From Moraxellaceae bacterium (GTDB taxonomy: Bacteria > Pseudomonadota > Gammaproteobacteria > Pseudomonadales > Moraxellaceae), in assembly GCA_003543245.1 (NCBI GenBank), contig DPJB01000027.1:145127-154190 (forward strand): a stretch of 9,064 nt of DNA, given 5' to 3'. Position numbers and translations under genes: made by a program. The notes under the pieces were generated by a model. That model searched no databases and was not told the DNA's origin. It saw nothing but the letters and a program-made list of their open reading frames with translations. Positions 1-6,441 of the stretch are shown here, one piece after another (position 1 is the first letter of the stretch; each line of letters starts with the position of its first letter).

Positions 1-1
1 T

Positions 2-139
2 TCTGGAAAGGACTCCCCGAACGACCTAGCCAGTAGTGGTCTGCTTGAGACTGAAAATGACTGCAGATGGAGCCATCCCTACATCAATCCAGACCAAAGC
101 AATCAGACAGGATTGGTGATCGCCGATAAGGGCGTGTGA
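2..139 (+). CDS. possible 3' end of an unrecognised upstream gene
   Basis: This frame is open from the window edge for 45 codons and stops with TGA at 137-139, 28 bp before msrA; the other two forward frames stop early. The peptide (ending GLVIADKGV) is polar and matches no family I recognise. A 45-codon open stretch can easily arise by chance, and codon use is not clearly that of the neighbouring genes. It may be the tail of a co-directional gene upstream of msrA, or simply non-coding leader DNA. Confidence 0.2.
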   Translation, partial: SGKDSPNDLASSGLLETENDCRWSHPYINPDQSNQTGLVIADKGV

Positions 140-167
140 CAACCACAGACTAAAAGAGCAACTCAAA

Positions 168-692
168 ATGGCAATCGAAAAAGCAGTATTGGGCGGTGGC
201 TGTTTCTGGTGTCTGGATGCTGTCTTTCGTGAAGTGAAGGGCGTGACGGAGGTGGTGTCCGGCTATGCCGGTGGTGCTCGCCCCAATCCCACCTATGAGC
301 AGATCTGCACGGGTGCAACCGGGCATGCCGAGGTGGTGCAGCTGTCGTTTGACAACAGCGTGATCTCCTTCCGCGATCTGCTCGACATTTTCTTTGCCAT
401 TCACGACCCGACCACGCTTGACCGCCAGGGCAATGACCGGGGCACACAATACCGCTCGGTGATTTTTTGTCAGGACGAGGCGCAGGAAGTGGTGGCGCAA
501 GAGGCAATCAAGGCACTGACGGCTGCGCAGGTTTTTTCTGCACCGGTTGTCACGGAGCTTGCCAAGGCTGTGCCTTTTTATCCGGCCGAGGACTATCACC
601 AGAATTTTTTTGTGCGCAACCCTGGCCAGGGGTATTGCCAGATGGTGGTGGCGCCCAAGGTGGCCAAATTCCGGAAGGAATTCCTGCGCTGA
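168..692 (+). CDS. msrA: peptide-methionine (S)-S-oxide reductase MsrA
   Basis: MsrA reduces the S-epimer of methionine sulfoxide, free or in proteins, back to methionine, repairing oxidative damage in the cytoplasm with electrons from thioredoxin. The 174-residue product is the usual size of a single-domain MsrA. The catalytic motif GCFWC lies at residues 11-15 with nucleophile Cys12. Further family hallmarks are the GYAGG segment near residue 32, GHAEVV, GTQYRS and YHQNFF. Cys157 in the C-terminal GYCQ is a likely recycling cysteine. No MsrB domain is fused. The start at 168 places the catalytic Cys at the normal distance from the N-terminus and is preceded by a modest AAGAG ribosome-binding site at 154-158. 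The gene is convergent with alkB. No obvious promoter is visible in the 167 bp upstream, so it may be transcribed from further upstream. Confidence 0.97.
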   Translation: MAIEKAVLGGGCFWCLDAVFREVKGVTEVVSGYAGGARPNPTYEQICTGATGHAEVVQLSFDNSVISFRDLLDIFFAIHDPTTLDRQGNDRGTQYRSVIFCQDEAQEVVAQEAIKALTAAQVFSAPVVTELAKAVPFYPAEDYHQNFFVRNPGQGYCQMVVAPKVAKFRKEFLR

Positions 693-707
693 TCGTGCGC
701 AAGGCAT

Positions 708-745
708 AAAAAAAGCCCGGTCCGCAAACGGATATGCGGCCGGGC
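708..745 (-). terminator. intrinsic terminator of alkB
   Basis: Stem GCCCGG (715-720) pairs with CCGGGC (740-745) and inner CCGC (722-725) with GCGG (736-739), with one bulged T and a 10-nt loop. The A7 run at 708-714 becomes a U7 tract on the minus strand, so the polarity fits termination of alkB, 74 nt after its stop codon. On the plus strand no U-tract follows, so it should act poorly on msrA transcripts. Confidence 0.85.
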
Positions 746-774
746 AAGGGTTGAAACACGGGCAACACTTACGC

Positions 775-813
775 CAGACAGTTCAGCGCATAATTTCGTG
801 GTCAGACTGTCTG
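775..813. repeat. 8-bp inverted repeat just after the alkB stop
   Basis: CAGACAGT (775-782) and ACTGTCTG (806-813) are exact reverse complements separated by 23 nt. The repeat begins 6 nt after the alkB stop codon and lies between it and the terminator at 708-745. It could form a 3'-UTR hairpin in the alkB mRNA or be a protein-binding dyad. No U-tract follows, so it is not itself a terminator. Confidence 0.45.
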
Positions 814-818
814 CACGC

Positions 819-2222
819 TCAATCCGGCAACGGTTCAAAATCCACTTTTTCGCGCACGGCACAATCCGGGCATGGCCAGCTGTCCGGAATCTTCGACCAC
901 ACTGTTCCGGCGGGAAATCCTTCGTGCGGGCAACCTGCCTTCTCGTCATACACAAATCCGCAGTCCGGGCAGCGATAACGATTGGTCGCCGTCATCACGG
1001 TTGCCGGTGCAACGGTTTCTGGCTGCGGCTGGCCGGCGCGTGCCACGGCGTCGCGGCCTGCTTCTTCACGCAACAGCTTTGCGCGTTTTGACGGCAGGAT
1101 GTTCGCCAGCGACAGGTCGCCCTTGTAGTGTGCGGCCACCAGCGGGTCCATCTGGCGAAACCACAGCCAGGGAATGTAGGCCGGGATCAGCATCGAGGCG
1201 TAGCCTGACGGCAGTTGCGGGCTGTTCTCGAAATGACGCAGTGCCTGAAAGCTGCGCGTCGGGTGCGCATGATGATCGGAGTGACGCTGCAACTGGTACA
1301 GGAAAAGGTTGGTCACGATGTGATTGCTGTTCCATGAGTGCTCCGGCGCACAACGGACATAGCGGCCATCAGCGCCCTTCTGGCGCAGCAGGCCGTAATG
1401 CTCGATGTAGTTGATGACCTCCAGCAGCGAGGCACCATAAAAAGCCTGCAGTGCCAGGAACACCAGCGCACCCCAGCCCAGCCACAGGGTCATGCCACCA
1501 AAAAGCACCAGCGTCATGGCCCAGGCCTGAAAGTTGTCGTTCTCAAGACTCCACACCGACTTGCCCATGCGACCCAGTCGTTCGGCCTCGATCTTCCATG
1601 CCGATATCACGCTGCCGATCATGGTGCGCGGCAAGAAGCGCCAGAAGGTCTCGCCCATCTTCGAGCTGGCCGGATCATCCGGCGTGGCGACATTCTTGTG
1701 GTGGCCGCGGTTATGCTCGACAAAGAAATGACCGTAGGCCACCGGAGCGAGGGTCAGCTTGGCCATCCAGCGATCAAACGATTCGCGCTTGTGGCCCAGT
1801 TCGTGACTGGTATTGATGGCAATCCCGTTAATGGCACCCACGCTGAAAATCAGGCCCACCAGTTCCCAGGTGGCAAGGTCGCCGGTCACGGCAATCCAGG
1901 TACCCCAGATGGTGGTGGCAAACTGGGCGGGAATGTAGGAATAGACAATGGCACGGTAATAGCCGTCATTTTCAAGCTGGCTGACGGCAGCCTCTGGCGG
2001 ATTGCTCTGGTCGGTACCGATCAGCCAGTCGAACACCGGGATCAGTACATAGACCAGCAAGGGGCCGCCCCAGGTGAAAATGCCCCAGCCGGTGAGGCTG
2101 TAGGCGGCCAGGATCAGCAGACCGAGTACCGGGATAAGCGGGCTGAACAACCAGAGCAGACGCTTGGGGTCTGTCCAGGGCTGGGCCGTCAAGGTTGTCG
2201 CATTCATGGTATTAGTTGTCAT
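819..2222 (-). CDS. alkB: alkane 1-monooxygenase with C-terminal rubredoxin domain
   Basis: AlkB is a di-iron enzyme of the cytoplasmic membrane that hydroxylates the terminal carbon of n-alkanes, using O2 and electrons passed from a rubredoxin reductase through rubredoxin. The 467-residue product has about five to six hydrophobic segments (roughly residues 21-46, 48-69, 92-114, 119-139 and 233-263). All histidine boxes are present: HELGH at 140-144, EHNRGHH at 169-175, NYIEHYG at 271-277 and RHSDHH at 313-318. After a low-complexity linker rich in A, P, Q and T, residues ~415-467 form a rubredoxin with iron ligands CPDC at 418-421 and CPDC at 451-454. Such fusions are known and supply the electron carrier in cis; no rubredoxin reductase gene is in the window. 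The ATG at 2222 is chosen because GGAG lies 7 nt upstream; a GTG at 2243 would add seven residues, but with the start moved in front of that site. Divergent from the AraC regulator. Confidence 0.95.
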   Translation of the reverse strand: MTTNTMNATTLTAQPWTDPKRLLWLFSPLIPVLGLLILAAYSLTGWGIFTWGGPLLVYVLIPVFDWLIGTDQSNPPEAAVSQLENDGYYRAIVYSYIPAQFATTIWGTWIAVTGDLATWELVGLIFSVGAINGIAINTSHELGHKRESFDRWMAKLTLAPVAYGHFFVEHNRGHHKNVATPDDPASSKMGETFWRFLPRTMIGSVISAWKIEAERLGRMGKSVWSLENDNFQAWAMTLVLFGGMTLWLGWGALVFLALQAFYGASLLEVINYIEHYGLLRQKGADGRYVRCAPEHSWNSNHIVTNLFLYQLQRHSDHHAHPTRSFQALRHFENSPQLPSGYASMLIPAYIPWLWFRQMDPLVAAHYKGDLSLANILPSKRAKLLREEAGRDAVARAGQPQPETVAPATVMTATNRYRCPDCGFVYDEKAGCPHEGFPAGTVWSKIPDSWPCPDCAVREKVDFEPLPD

Positions 2223-2373
2223 TATGTCTCCAGGATCACCCACCGGGGTGACTGCGTGACAGTATCATTGACTAATGGCACATTGGTTGACATAGGCAAT
2301 TCGCCGGCAAACCGGCGTAAAACACCGTAAACTCCCACTGGAACGCTTTTCCGGGACAAAATCGGACTATTGA
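2223..2373. promoter_or_regulatory. divergent alkB / araC-type intergenic control region
   Basis: These 151 bp must carry the promoters of both divergent genes. A perfect inverted repeat CGCCGG-caaa-CCGGCG sits at 2302-2317, near the middle. TTGAC occurs at 2268-2272 and 2287-2291, the second as a full TTGACA (2287-2292), but no good -10 lies at the right spacing. I cannot assign either transcription start with confidence. AraC-family proteins usually bind direct repeats, and the recurring TGAC words (2249, 2257, 2269, 2288) are candidates for half-sites, which is inference only. Confidence 0.5.
2236..2251. promoter_or_regulatory. inverted repeat TCACCC-N4-GGGTGA upstream of alkB
   Basis: TCACCC (2236-2241) and GGGTGA (2246-2251) are exact reverse complements with a 4-nt spacer. 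The dyad ends just upstream of the alkB ribosome-binding site (CTCC on this strand, 2229-2232), 14 bp from the start codon. It may be an operator or a 5'-UTR hairpin that affects translation of alkB. Confidence 0.4.
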
Positions 2374-3321
2374 ATGGAAGACACACTCAGCCAGCTGCTT
2401 GATGACATCCACCTTTCCGGGGGGGAGTTCCGCTATGTGCAGGCGGGCAGCCCCTGGGGATTCGTGTTCCGAGCCCGCAATCTGGCCAGCTTTCATCTGG
2501 TCATTGCCGGACGCGCCGAGTTGCGGGTGGCTGGCGAGCCGCCGCAGATCCTGGAGGCTGGCGACATGGCGGTCATGACCAGCGGCCGCGACCACACCAT
2601 GCGTGACCTGGACGGCGCCCCGCCGGAAAGCGAATGGACCGACCTCAGTTCCCTCATCATGGGCCACAGTCAGGAGGCCGTGACTCTGGGTGGCAGCGGC
2701 ACACAGACCATTCTGCTGTCAGCACGCTTCAGCTTTGATGCCGACCTTGCCCGCCCCCTGCTCTCCGCGCTCCCGCCAATCCTGCTGATACGCAGCATTT
2801 CCCGACAGCCGCCGGAATGGCTGCGCATCGGCCTGGAGTTCCTGTCCAACGAAGGGGTAGGTCGCCCGGGACGTCAGGCCATTATCAATCGTCTGGCCAG
2901 CATCCTGTTCATCGAGTGCGTGCGCTCGCATGTGGAAGGGCTGCCCGAAGGAGCCAGCAACTGGCTGCGCGCCCTGCGCGACCCGGCGCTGTCGGCGGTC
3001 CTGTCGGCCCTGCACCAGCGCCCCGGCCACGGCTGGACCGTACCCGAGCTGGCCGGCATTGCCTGCCTCTCCCGCTCCGCCTTTGCCGACCGCTTTACCC
3101 AGATCCTTGGCCAGCCCCCGCTCAGCTATCTGGCCGAGCACCGCATGCGTCTGGCCGCCTGGCAGCTGCAACATACCCAGCAGCCCATCCGGCACATTGC
3201 CGAGGTGGTGGGCTATGCCTCTGAAACCGCGTTCAGCCAGGCCTTCAAGCGTCTTTATGGCTGCGCGCCCTCACGCTTCCGCCTGCAGGCAACGGCAGCA
3301 GAAGCGGCTATGCCGGAGTAA
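2374..3321 (+). CDS. AraC-family transcriptional regulator with N-terminal cupin domain
   Basis: This 315-residue protein has the layout of cupin_6-type AraC regulators: an effector-binding cupin at about residues 8-190 (recognisable strands around FHLVIAGRAELRV and the EAGDMAVM turn) and a C-terminal DNA-binding domain at about 204-303. The latter contains two helix-turn-helix units, near 222-243 (WTVPELAGIACLSRSAF) and 271-292 (PIRHIAEVVGYASETAF), with the family signature ending FKRLYGCAPSRFR. It is divergent from alkB, an arrangement typical of a local regulator, so control of alkB is the simplest proposal; the ligand is unknown. RclR, a well-known cupin-type AraC protein, senses hypochlorous acid through N-terminal cysteines; here the first cysteine is residue 182, so that mechanism is unlikely. 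The ribosome-binding site is weak (GGAC near 2363). Confidence 0.92.
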   Translation: MEDTLSQLLDDIHLSGGEFRYVQAGSPWGFVFRARNLASFHLVIAGRAELRVAGEPPQILEAGDMAVMTSGRDHTMRDLDGAPPESEWTDLSSLIMGHSQEAVTLGGSGTQTILLSARFSFDADLARPLLSALPPILLIRSISRQPPEWLRIGLEFLSNEGVGRPGRQAIINRLASILFIECVRSHVEGLPEGASNWLRALRDPALSAVLSALHQRPGHGWTVPELAGIACLSRSAFADRFTQILGQPPLSYLAEHRMRLAAWQLQHTQQPIRHIAEVVGYASETAFSQAFKRLYGCAPSRFRLQATAAEAAMPE

Positions 3322-3360
3322 GACCGTGTCACCACAGCCAACGCCAGTGCGTCAGCAATG

Positions 3361-3387
3361 TTGTTCACTACCGGCTTGCGCTAGAGT
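3361..3387 (+). promoter_or_regulatory. weak candidate promoter for the acyltransferase
   Basis: TTGTTC (3361-3366) and TAGAGT (3382-3387) could serve as -35 and -10 elements, but the 15-bp spacer is short. The 98-bp gap after the AraC gene has no visible terminator, so read-through from the regulator gene is also possible. Confidence 0.25.
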
Positions 3388-3419
3388 TTGCCAATGACAA
3401 CGCCGGAACCAACAAGAAC

Positions 3420-4751
3420 ATGAAAACGCGTTACCCCCTTTCCGTCACTGACGAGCTGTTCCTGCATCTGGAAAAACCGGATGAGCCAATGAGCCTGCAA
3501 CTGGAGATCCGCTTCAGCGGGCGCATTGATGAAAAACAGCTGGAAGTGGCCGCCTACTCCGCCATGCGGATGCACCCGCTGGCCAGTGTGCGCCAGCACC
3601 GCACCAAAGGTGGTGACGGCTATGAATGGGAAACCGTGGACCGGCCCGATGAAGACCCGGTCCTGACGGTTGTGTGTGACGATGCCGCTGCACTGGACGC
3701 TGCGCGCAACGAGTTTTATTCCCGCCGCCTGTTGCTGGAAAGTGCACCGCCTTTCCGTTTTCTGGTGGCCCATCTGGATGGTGGCGACTGGCTGTTCCTG
3801 AAAATGAGCCATGCCGTCACCGACGCTTTCGGTGCCTATCGCTTCCTGCAGTCCGTATTGCGTCGCTATGCCGGGGTGAATGACACCCAGCCTGACGACG
3901 TGGACATCATTCCGGCGCGCAACCTGAGCCGGGAATTTGGCGCCAAAAGCCTGAGCGAACGCATTCGCCGCGCCACCGGCCTGCTCGGCTACCTGATGGA
4001 GTCCGTGCAACTGCCCACGCGCATTGCGCCACATTTTGCCGAGGACAAGGCCGGCGTCAGCTTTGTCTCGCATACTTTTCCGATTGCCGATACCGATGCC
4101 CTCGCCGTGCTGCGCAAGGGCAGTGCCACGCTGAATGATGTGCTGGCCGCGCTGCTGCACCTGACCATTGCGCGCTGGAACGACAGCCGCAAGGAATCGT
4201 CCGGCCGCATCACCCTGATGAACGCCATGAACCTGCGCCCGATCACGTGGCAACAGGAAGGCGTCGGCAACATGTCGCTGTGGGTGAACGTCACCACCAC
4301 CGAAACCGAACGCCGCCACTACGAACGCACGCTGGCGTCCATCACCGAACAGACGCGCAAGATCAAGACCCGCGAAACCGCCGGCCTGCTGGTCGACCTG
4401 CTCGACATGACACAGTTGCTGCCGACCAAACTACGCAAGGCGCTGACCCAGCTCATGCCGCTCACCGGCAATTTTGTGGTGGACACCTCGGTGCTCAACA
4501 ATCTGGGCCGCGTACCCGACCTGCCCGATCCAGCCGGCAAGACCGGTCGCATCACCGCCATCCGCTTCTCGCCCCCCACCAACATGCCCATGGGCGTGGC
4601 CGTCGGTGCCGTGACCCTGCGCGGCGAGCTAACCGTGACCTTCCGCTACCGTCTGGCGCAATTCGACCGGCACGCGGCAGAGGCCTTCTGTGACCAGTTT
4701 GTGGGCCTGACCAATGAACTGGTTGGCGCCGCGCAAGGTACATCGGACTGA
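3420..4751 (+). CDS. condensation-domain / wax ester synthase-like acyltransferase
   Basis: The 443-residue protein looks like a member of the CoA-dependent acyltransferase superfamily (condensation domains, WS/DGAT, PapA, alcohol acyltransferases). Its opening, YPLSVTDELFLHLEKPDEPM, resembles the N-terminus of WS/DGAT enzymes. The active-site motif HHxxxDG appears in reduced form as SHAVTDA (residues 130-136): the catalytic second His131 and Asp135 remain, while the first His is Ser and the Gly is Ala. The C-terminal half has VLNNLGRVPDLPD (NNLG at 360-363) and PPTNMPMG (385-392), in keeping with the second lobe of the fold. No transmembrane segment or signal peptide is evident. The substrate cannot be read from the sequence; a fatty alcohol or acyl-CoA ester role is suggested only by nearby alkB. 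The length suits a stand-alone acyltransferase, not an NRPS module. The ribosome-binding site is weak. The methyltransferase follows after 28 bp, probably in one transcript. Confidence 0.75.
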   Translation: MKTRYPLSVTDELFLHLEKPDEPMSLQLEIRFSGRIDEKQLEVAAYSAMRMHPLASVRQHRTKGGDGYEWETVDRPDEDPVLTVVCDDAAALDAARNEFYSRRLLLESAPPFRFLVAHLDGGDWLFLKMSHAVTDAFGAYRFLQSVLRRYAGVNDTQPDDVDIIPARNLSREFGAKSLSERIRRATGLLGYLMESVQLPTRIAPHFAEDKAGVSFVSHTFPIADTDALAVLRKGSATLNDVLAALLHLTIARWNDSRKESSGRITLMNAMNLRPITWQQEGVGNMSLWVNVTTTETERRHYERTLASITEQTRKIKTRETAGLLVDLLDMTQLLPTKLRKALTQLMPLTGNFVVDTSVLNNLGRVPDLPDPAGKTGRITAIRFSPPTNMPMGVAVGAVTLRGELTVTFRYRLAQFDRHAAEAFCDQFVGLTNELVGAAQGTSD

Positions 4752-4779
4752 CGTGCATCAGCAGACGCACCCACCCGGA

Positions 4780-5442
4780 ATGACTGCCGACTCACTGACT
4801 GCCGAAATCCGCCAGACACTCTCGCAGGCACGCATCGTGCCGGAGATGCTGCCGGATTGTGGCGGCCTGCAGCTTTACCTGCTGGCCGCCGACTTTCCGC
4901 AGGACGCCCTGAGCCCCACAGAAATGCACGCTGCCCTGCACGAACCTGCCTACTGGATTTTCTGCTGGGCCTCCGGTCTCGCACTGGCACGCAAGATCCT
5001 GCGCGAACCGGATCTGGTGCGGGGCCGCAAGGTGCTGGATTTTGGTGCCGGCTCGGGCGTGGTGGCCTGTGCCGCCGCACTGGCCGGTGCCCGCGAGGTG
5101 GTGGCGTGCGACATTGATCGCGCTTCCCTGCTTGCCTGCCGCGCCAATGCCGGACTGAACGGGGTGAGCGTGCGTCTGGCTGACGACTTCTTTGCCCTGA
5201 CCGAGGACTTTGACCTGGTCCTGGCCGCCGACGTGCTTTATGACAAGGCCAATCACGGATTTCTTGACGACTTCCTGGCACGCGCCCCCGAGGTGCTGGT
5301 GGCCGATTCACGGGTGAAAAACCTGCAGGTGCCACCGTATGAACTGGTGGGCGAGGAAGAGGCCGAGACCCTGCCCGACCTCAACGAGTTTGACGAGTTT
5401 CGCCGCGTGCGCTTTTACCGAGGACAGCGGCGCCCGCGCTGA
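4780..5442 (+). CDS. class I SAM-dependent methyltransferase, ETF-beta lysine methyltransferase (METTL20)-like
   Basis: The 220-residue protein is a seven-beta-strand methyltransferase. SAM-binding motif I is VLDFGAGSGVVA at residues 85-96, the acidic post-I loop VVACDID at 107-113, and the motif II region FDLVLAADVLYD at 144-155, whose DVLY matches the D/E-x-x-Y/F signature of the lysine methyltransferase family 16. The stretch from EPAYWIFCWASGLALAR to NPD-like EPDLVRGRKVLD closely parallels human METTL20 (ETFB-KMT), which methylates the beta subunit of electron-transfer flavoprotein; a bacterial counterpart is known in Agrobacterium. Here the usual WPGG is WASG. Such genes are often labelled PrmA-like or nicotinamide N-methyltransferase, which are the alternatives. 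Start: ATG at 4780 is preferred; GTG at 4753 is in frame and possible, while an ATG at 4714 would overlap the acyltransferase by 38 bp and add an unlikely basic leader. Confidence 0.8.
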   Translation: MTADSLTAEIRQTLSQARIVPEMLPDCGGLQLYLLAADFPQDALSPTEMHAALHEPAYWIFCWASGLALARKILREPDLVRGRKVLDFGAGSGVVACAAALAGAREVVACDIDRASLLACRANAGLNGVSVRLADDFFALTEDFDLVLAADVLYDKANHGFLDDFLARAPEVLVADSRVKNLQVPPYELVGEEEAETLPDLNEFDEFRRVRFYRGQRRPR

Positions 5443-5562
5443 TTGCCTGCGCAACCACCAGGAATGCCAAGCGGTACATGGACAAGCGGTGCTCCGGCAA
5501 GGCAGACTTGCGGGGTTGGCAGGGTTGTCCCGCCTGTGCTTGTGCATTGAATAATAACGAGA

Positions 5563-6441
5563 ATGTCCGCTTCCGCTGCCGTTTCCACAGGTGACCGACT
5601 CAGCTTCACGATTTTCGTGGCTGTGGTGCTGCACGCCATCCTGATTTTTGGCGTGGCCTTTACTGCGCCCCGCATCGAACTGCCCAATGTGATGGAAGTG
5701 ACACTGGCGCAGCACCAGAGCAGCACCGCCGACAAGGACGCCGACTTTCTGGCACAGGCCAACCAGAAAGGCAGTGGCAGCCTCGACAAGGCGGCCATGA
5801 TCACCAGCCCGCACCAGTCGCGTTTTCACGACAGCGACATCAATGAAATCCAGCCGGAAGAAAGCCGTGCAGCCATGAAAGCCAGCGAGTCAAAACGCCG
5901 GCAAGTCATCACCACCACCGCATCGTCCCGTCGCCAGTACGACAACCGCAAGAGCAGCGAACTGCGTCAGGAACAGACGGAAGTGCGTGAGGCACAGCTG
6001 GCAAGGGCCTGGCAGTCGGACGAGATCTCCAGCCTGGAAGCACGCCTGGCCGCCAAGAAGCAGGCCTATGCCAAGCGCCCCAAGGTACGCACAGTAGCGA
6101 CCATTTCCACACGTTATGACCGTGATGCGGCGTATGTGGATGCCTTCCGCTCGCGCGTGGAAGAAATCGGCAACAAGAATTATCCGGAGGCAGCGAAGCG
6201 CAGGAACCTGTACGGGAATGTGCGTTTGCTGGTGGCCGTTTTGCCGTCGGGACGGGTGAAGGAAATTGTGGTGCTGAAGTCGTCGGGACATCGTGTGCTG
6301 GATGAGGCGGCGCGGCAGAGTGTGCGGCTGGCGGAGCCGTTCATGCCGTTTCCGGCGAGCATTCGCAAGGATACGGATATTCTGCAGGTGATCCGGACGT
6401 GGAAGTTTTCGGATTCGGACAGGATGTCGGCGGAGAATTGA
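5563..6441 (+). CDS. TonB-family energy-transducer-like protein
   Basis: This 292-residue protein has a short cytoplasmic N-terminus, one membrane anchor at about residues 13-34 containing His24 (TonB anchors carry a functional Ser/His pair; Ser14 is a possible partner), a charged periplasmic region rich in Q, E, R, K and S at 45-190, and a TonB C-terminal domain at about 195-283 (YPEAAKRRNLYGNVRLLVAV, then PSGRVKEIVVLKSSGH and the closing VIRTWKF). TonB proteins couple the ExbB/ExbD proton channel to outer-membrane receptors. The linker lacks the Pro-Lys/Pro-Glu repeats of classical TonB and is partly coiled-coil-like (residues ~130-170). No exbB, exbD or receptor gene is adjacent, so its partner is unknown. 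Start 5563 follows an ACGAGA ribosome-binding site. The 120 bp upstream contain two copies of CAAGCGGT (5468-5475, 5483-5490). Wobble usage changes abruptly near residue 206 (see findings). Confidence 0.85.
   Translation: MSASAAVSTGDRLSFTIFVAVVLHAILIFGVAFTAPRIELPNVMEVTLAQHQSSTADKDADFLAQANQKGSGSLDKAAMITSPHQSRFHDSDINEIQPEESRAAMKASESKRRQVITTTASSRRQYDNRKSSELRQEQTEVREAQLARAWQSDEISSLEARLAAKKQAYAKRPKVRTVATISTRYDRDAAYVDAFRSRVEEIGNKNYPEAAKRRNLYGNVRLLVAVLPSGRVKEIVVLKSSGHRVLDEAARQSVRLAEPFMPFPASIRKDTDILQVIRTWKFSDSDRMSAEN

Noticed and set aside
1..167. tRNA or small RNA upstream of msrA
   Set aside because: No cloverleaf, no T-loop signature and no stable hairpin with U-tract could be found.
715..745. 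hairpin as terminator for msrA
   Set aside because: On the plus strand it is followed by AAGGGTTG, with no U-tract; the poly-A on the other side shows it serves the minus strand.
2276..2290. sigma-54-like promoter TGGCAC-N5-TTGA facing the AraC gene
   Set aside because: The -12 element needs GC, but here it is GA, and no sigma-54 activator gene or enhancer site is visible; the match is likely chance.
2287..2292. consensus -35 TTGACA upstream of the AraC gene
   Set aside because: No acceptable -10 hexamer occurs 16-18 bp downstream (the sequence there is the GC-rich inverted repeat).
1338..2330. 330-codon plus-strand open frame opposite alkB
   Set aside because: It mirrors the AlkB coding frame, has no recognisable domain, and AlkB has all its histidine boxes and rubredoxin cysteines.
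3381..4319. 312-codon minus-strand open frame opposite the acyltransferase
   Set aside because: Composition rich in G, A, H and Q is typical of an antisense shadow of GC-rich coding DNA; no family motif.
4714..4779. 22-residue N-terminal extension of the methyltransferase overlapping the acyltransferase
   Set aside because: The extension would be coded by DNA already used in another frame, has no family resemblance, and in-frame starts at 4753 or 4780 avoid the overlap.
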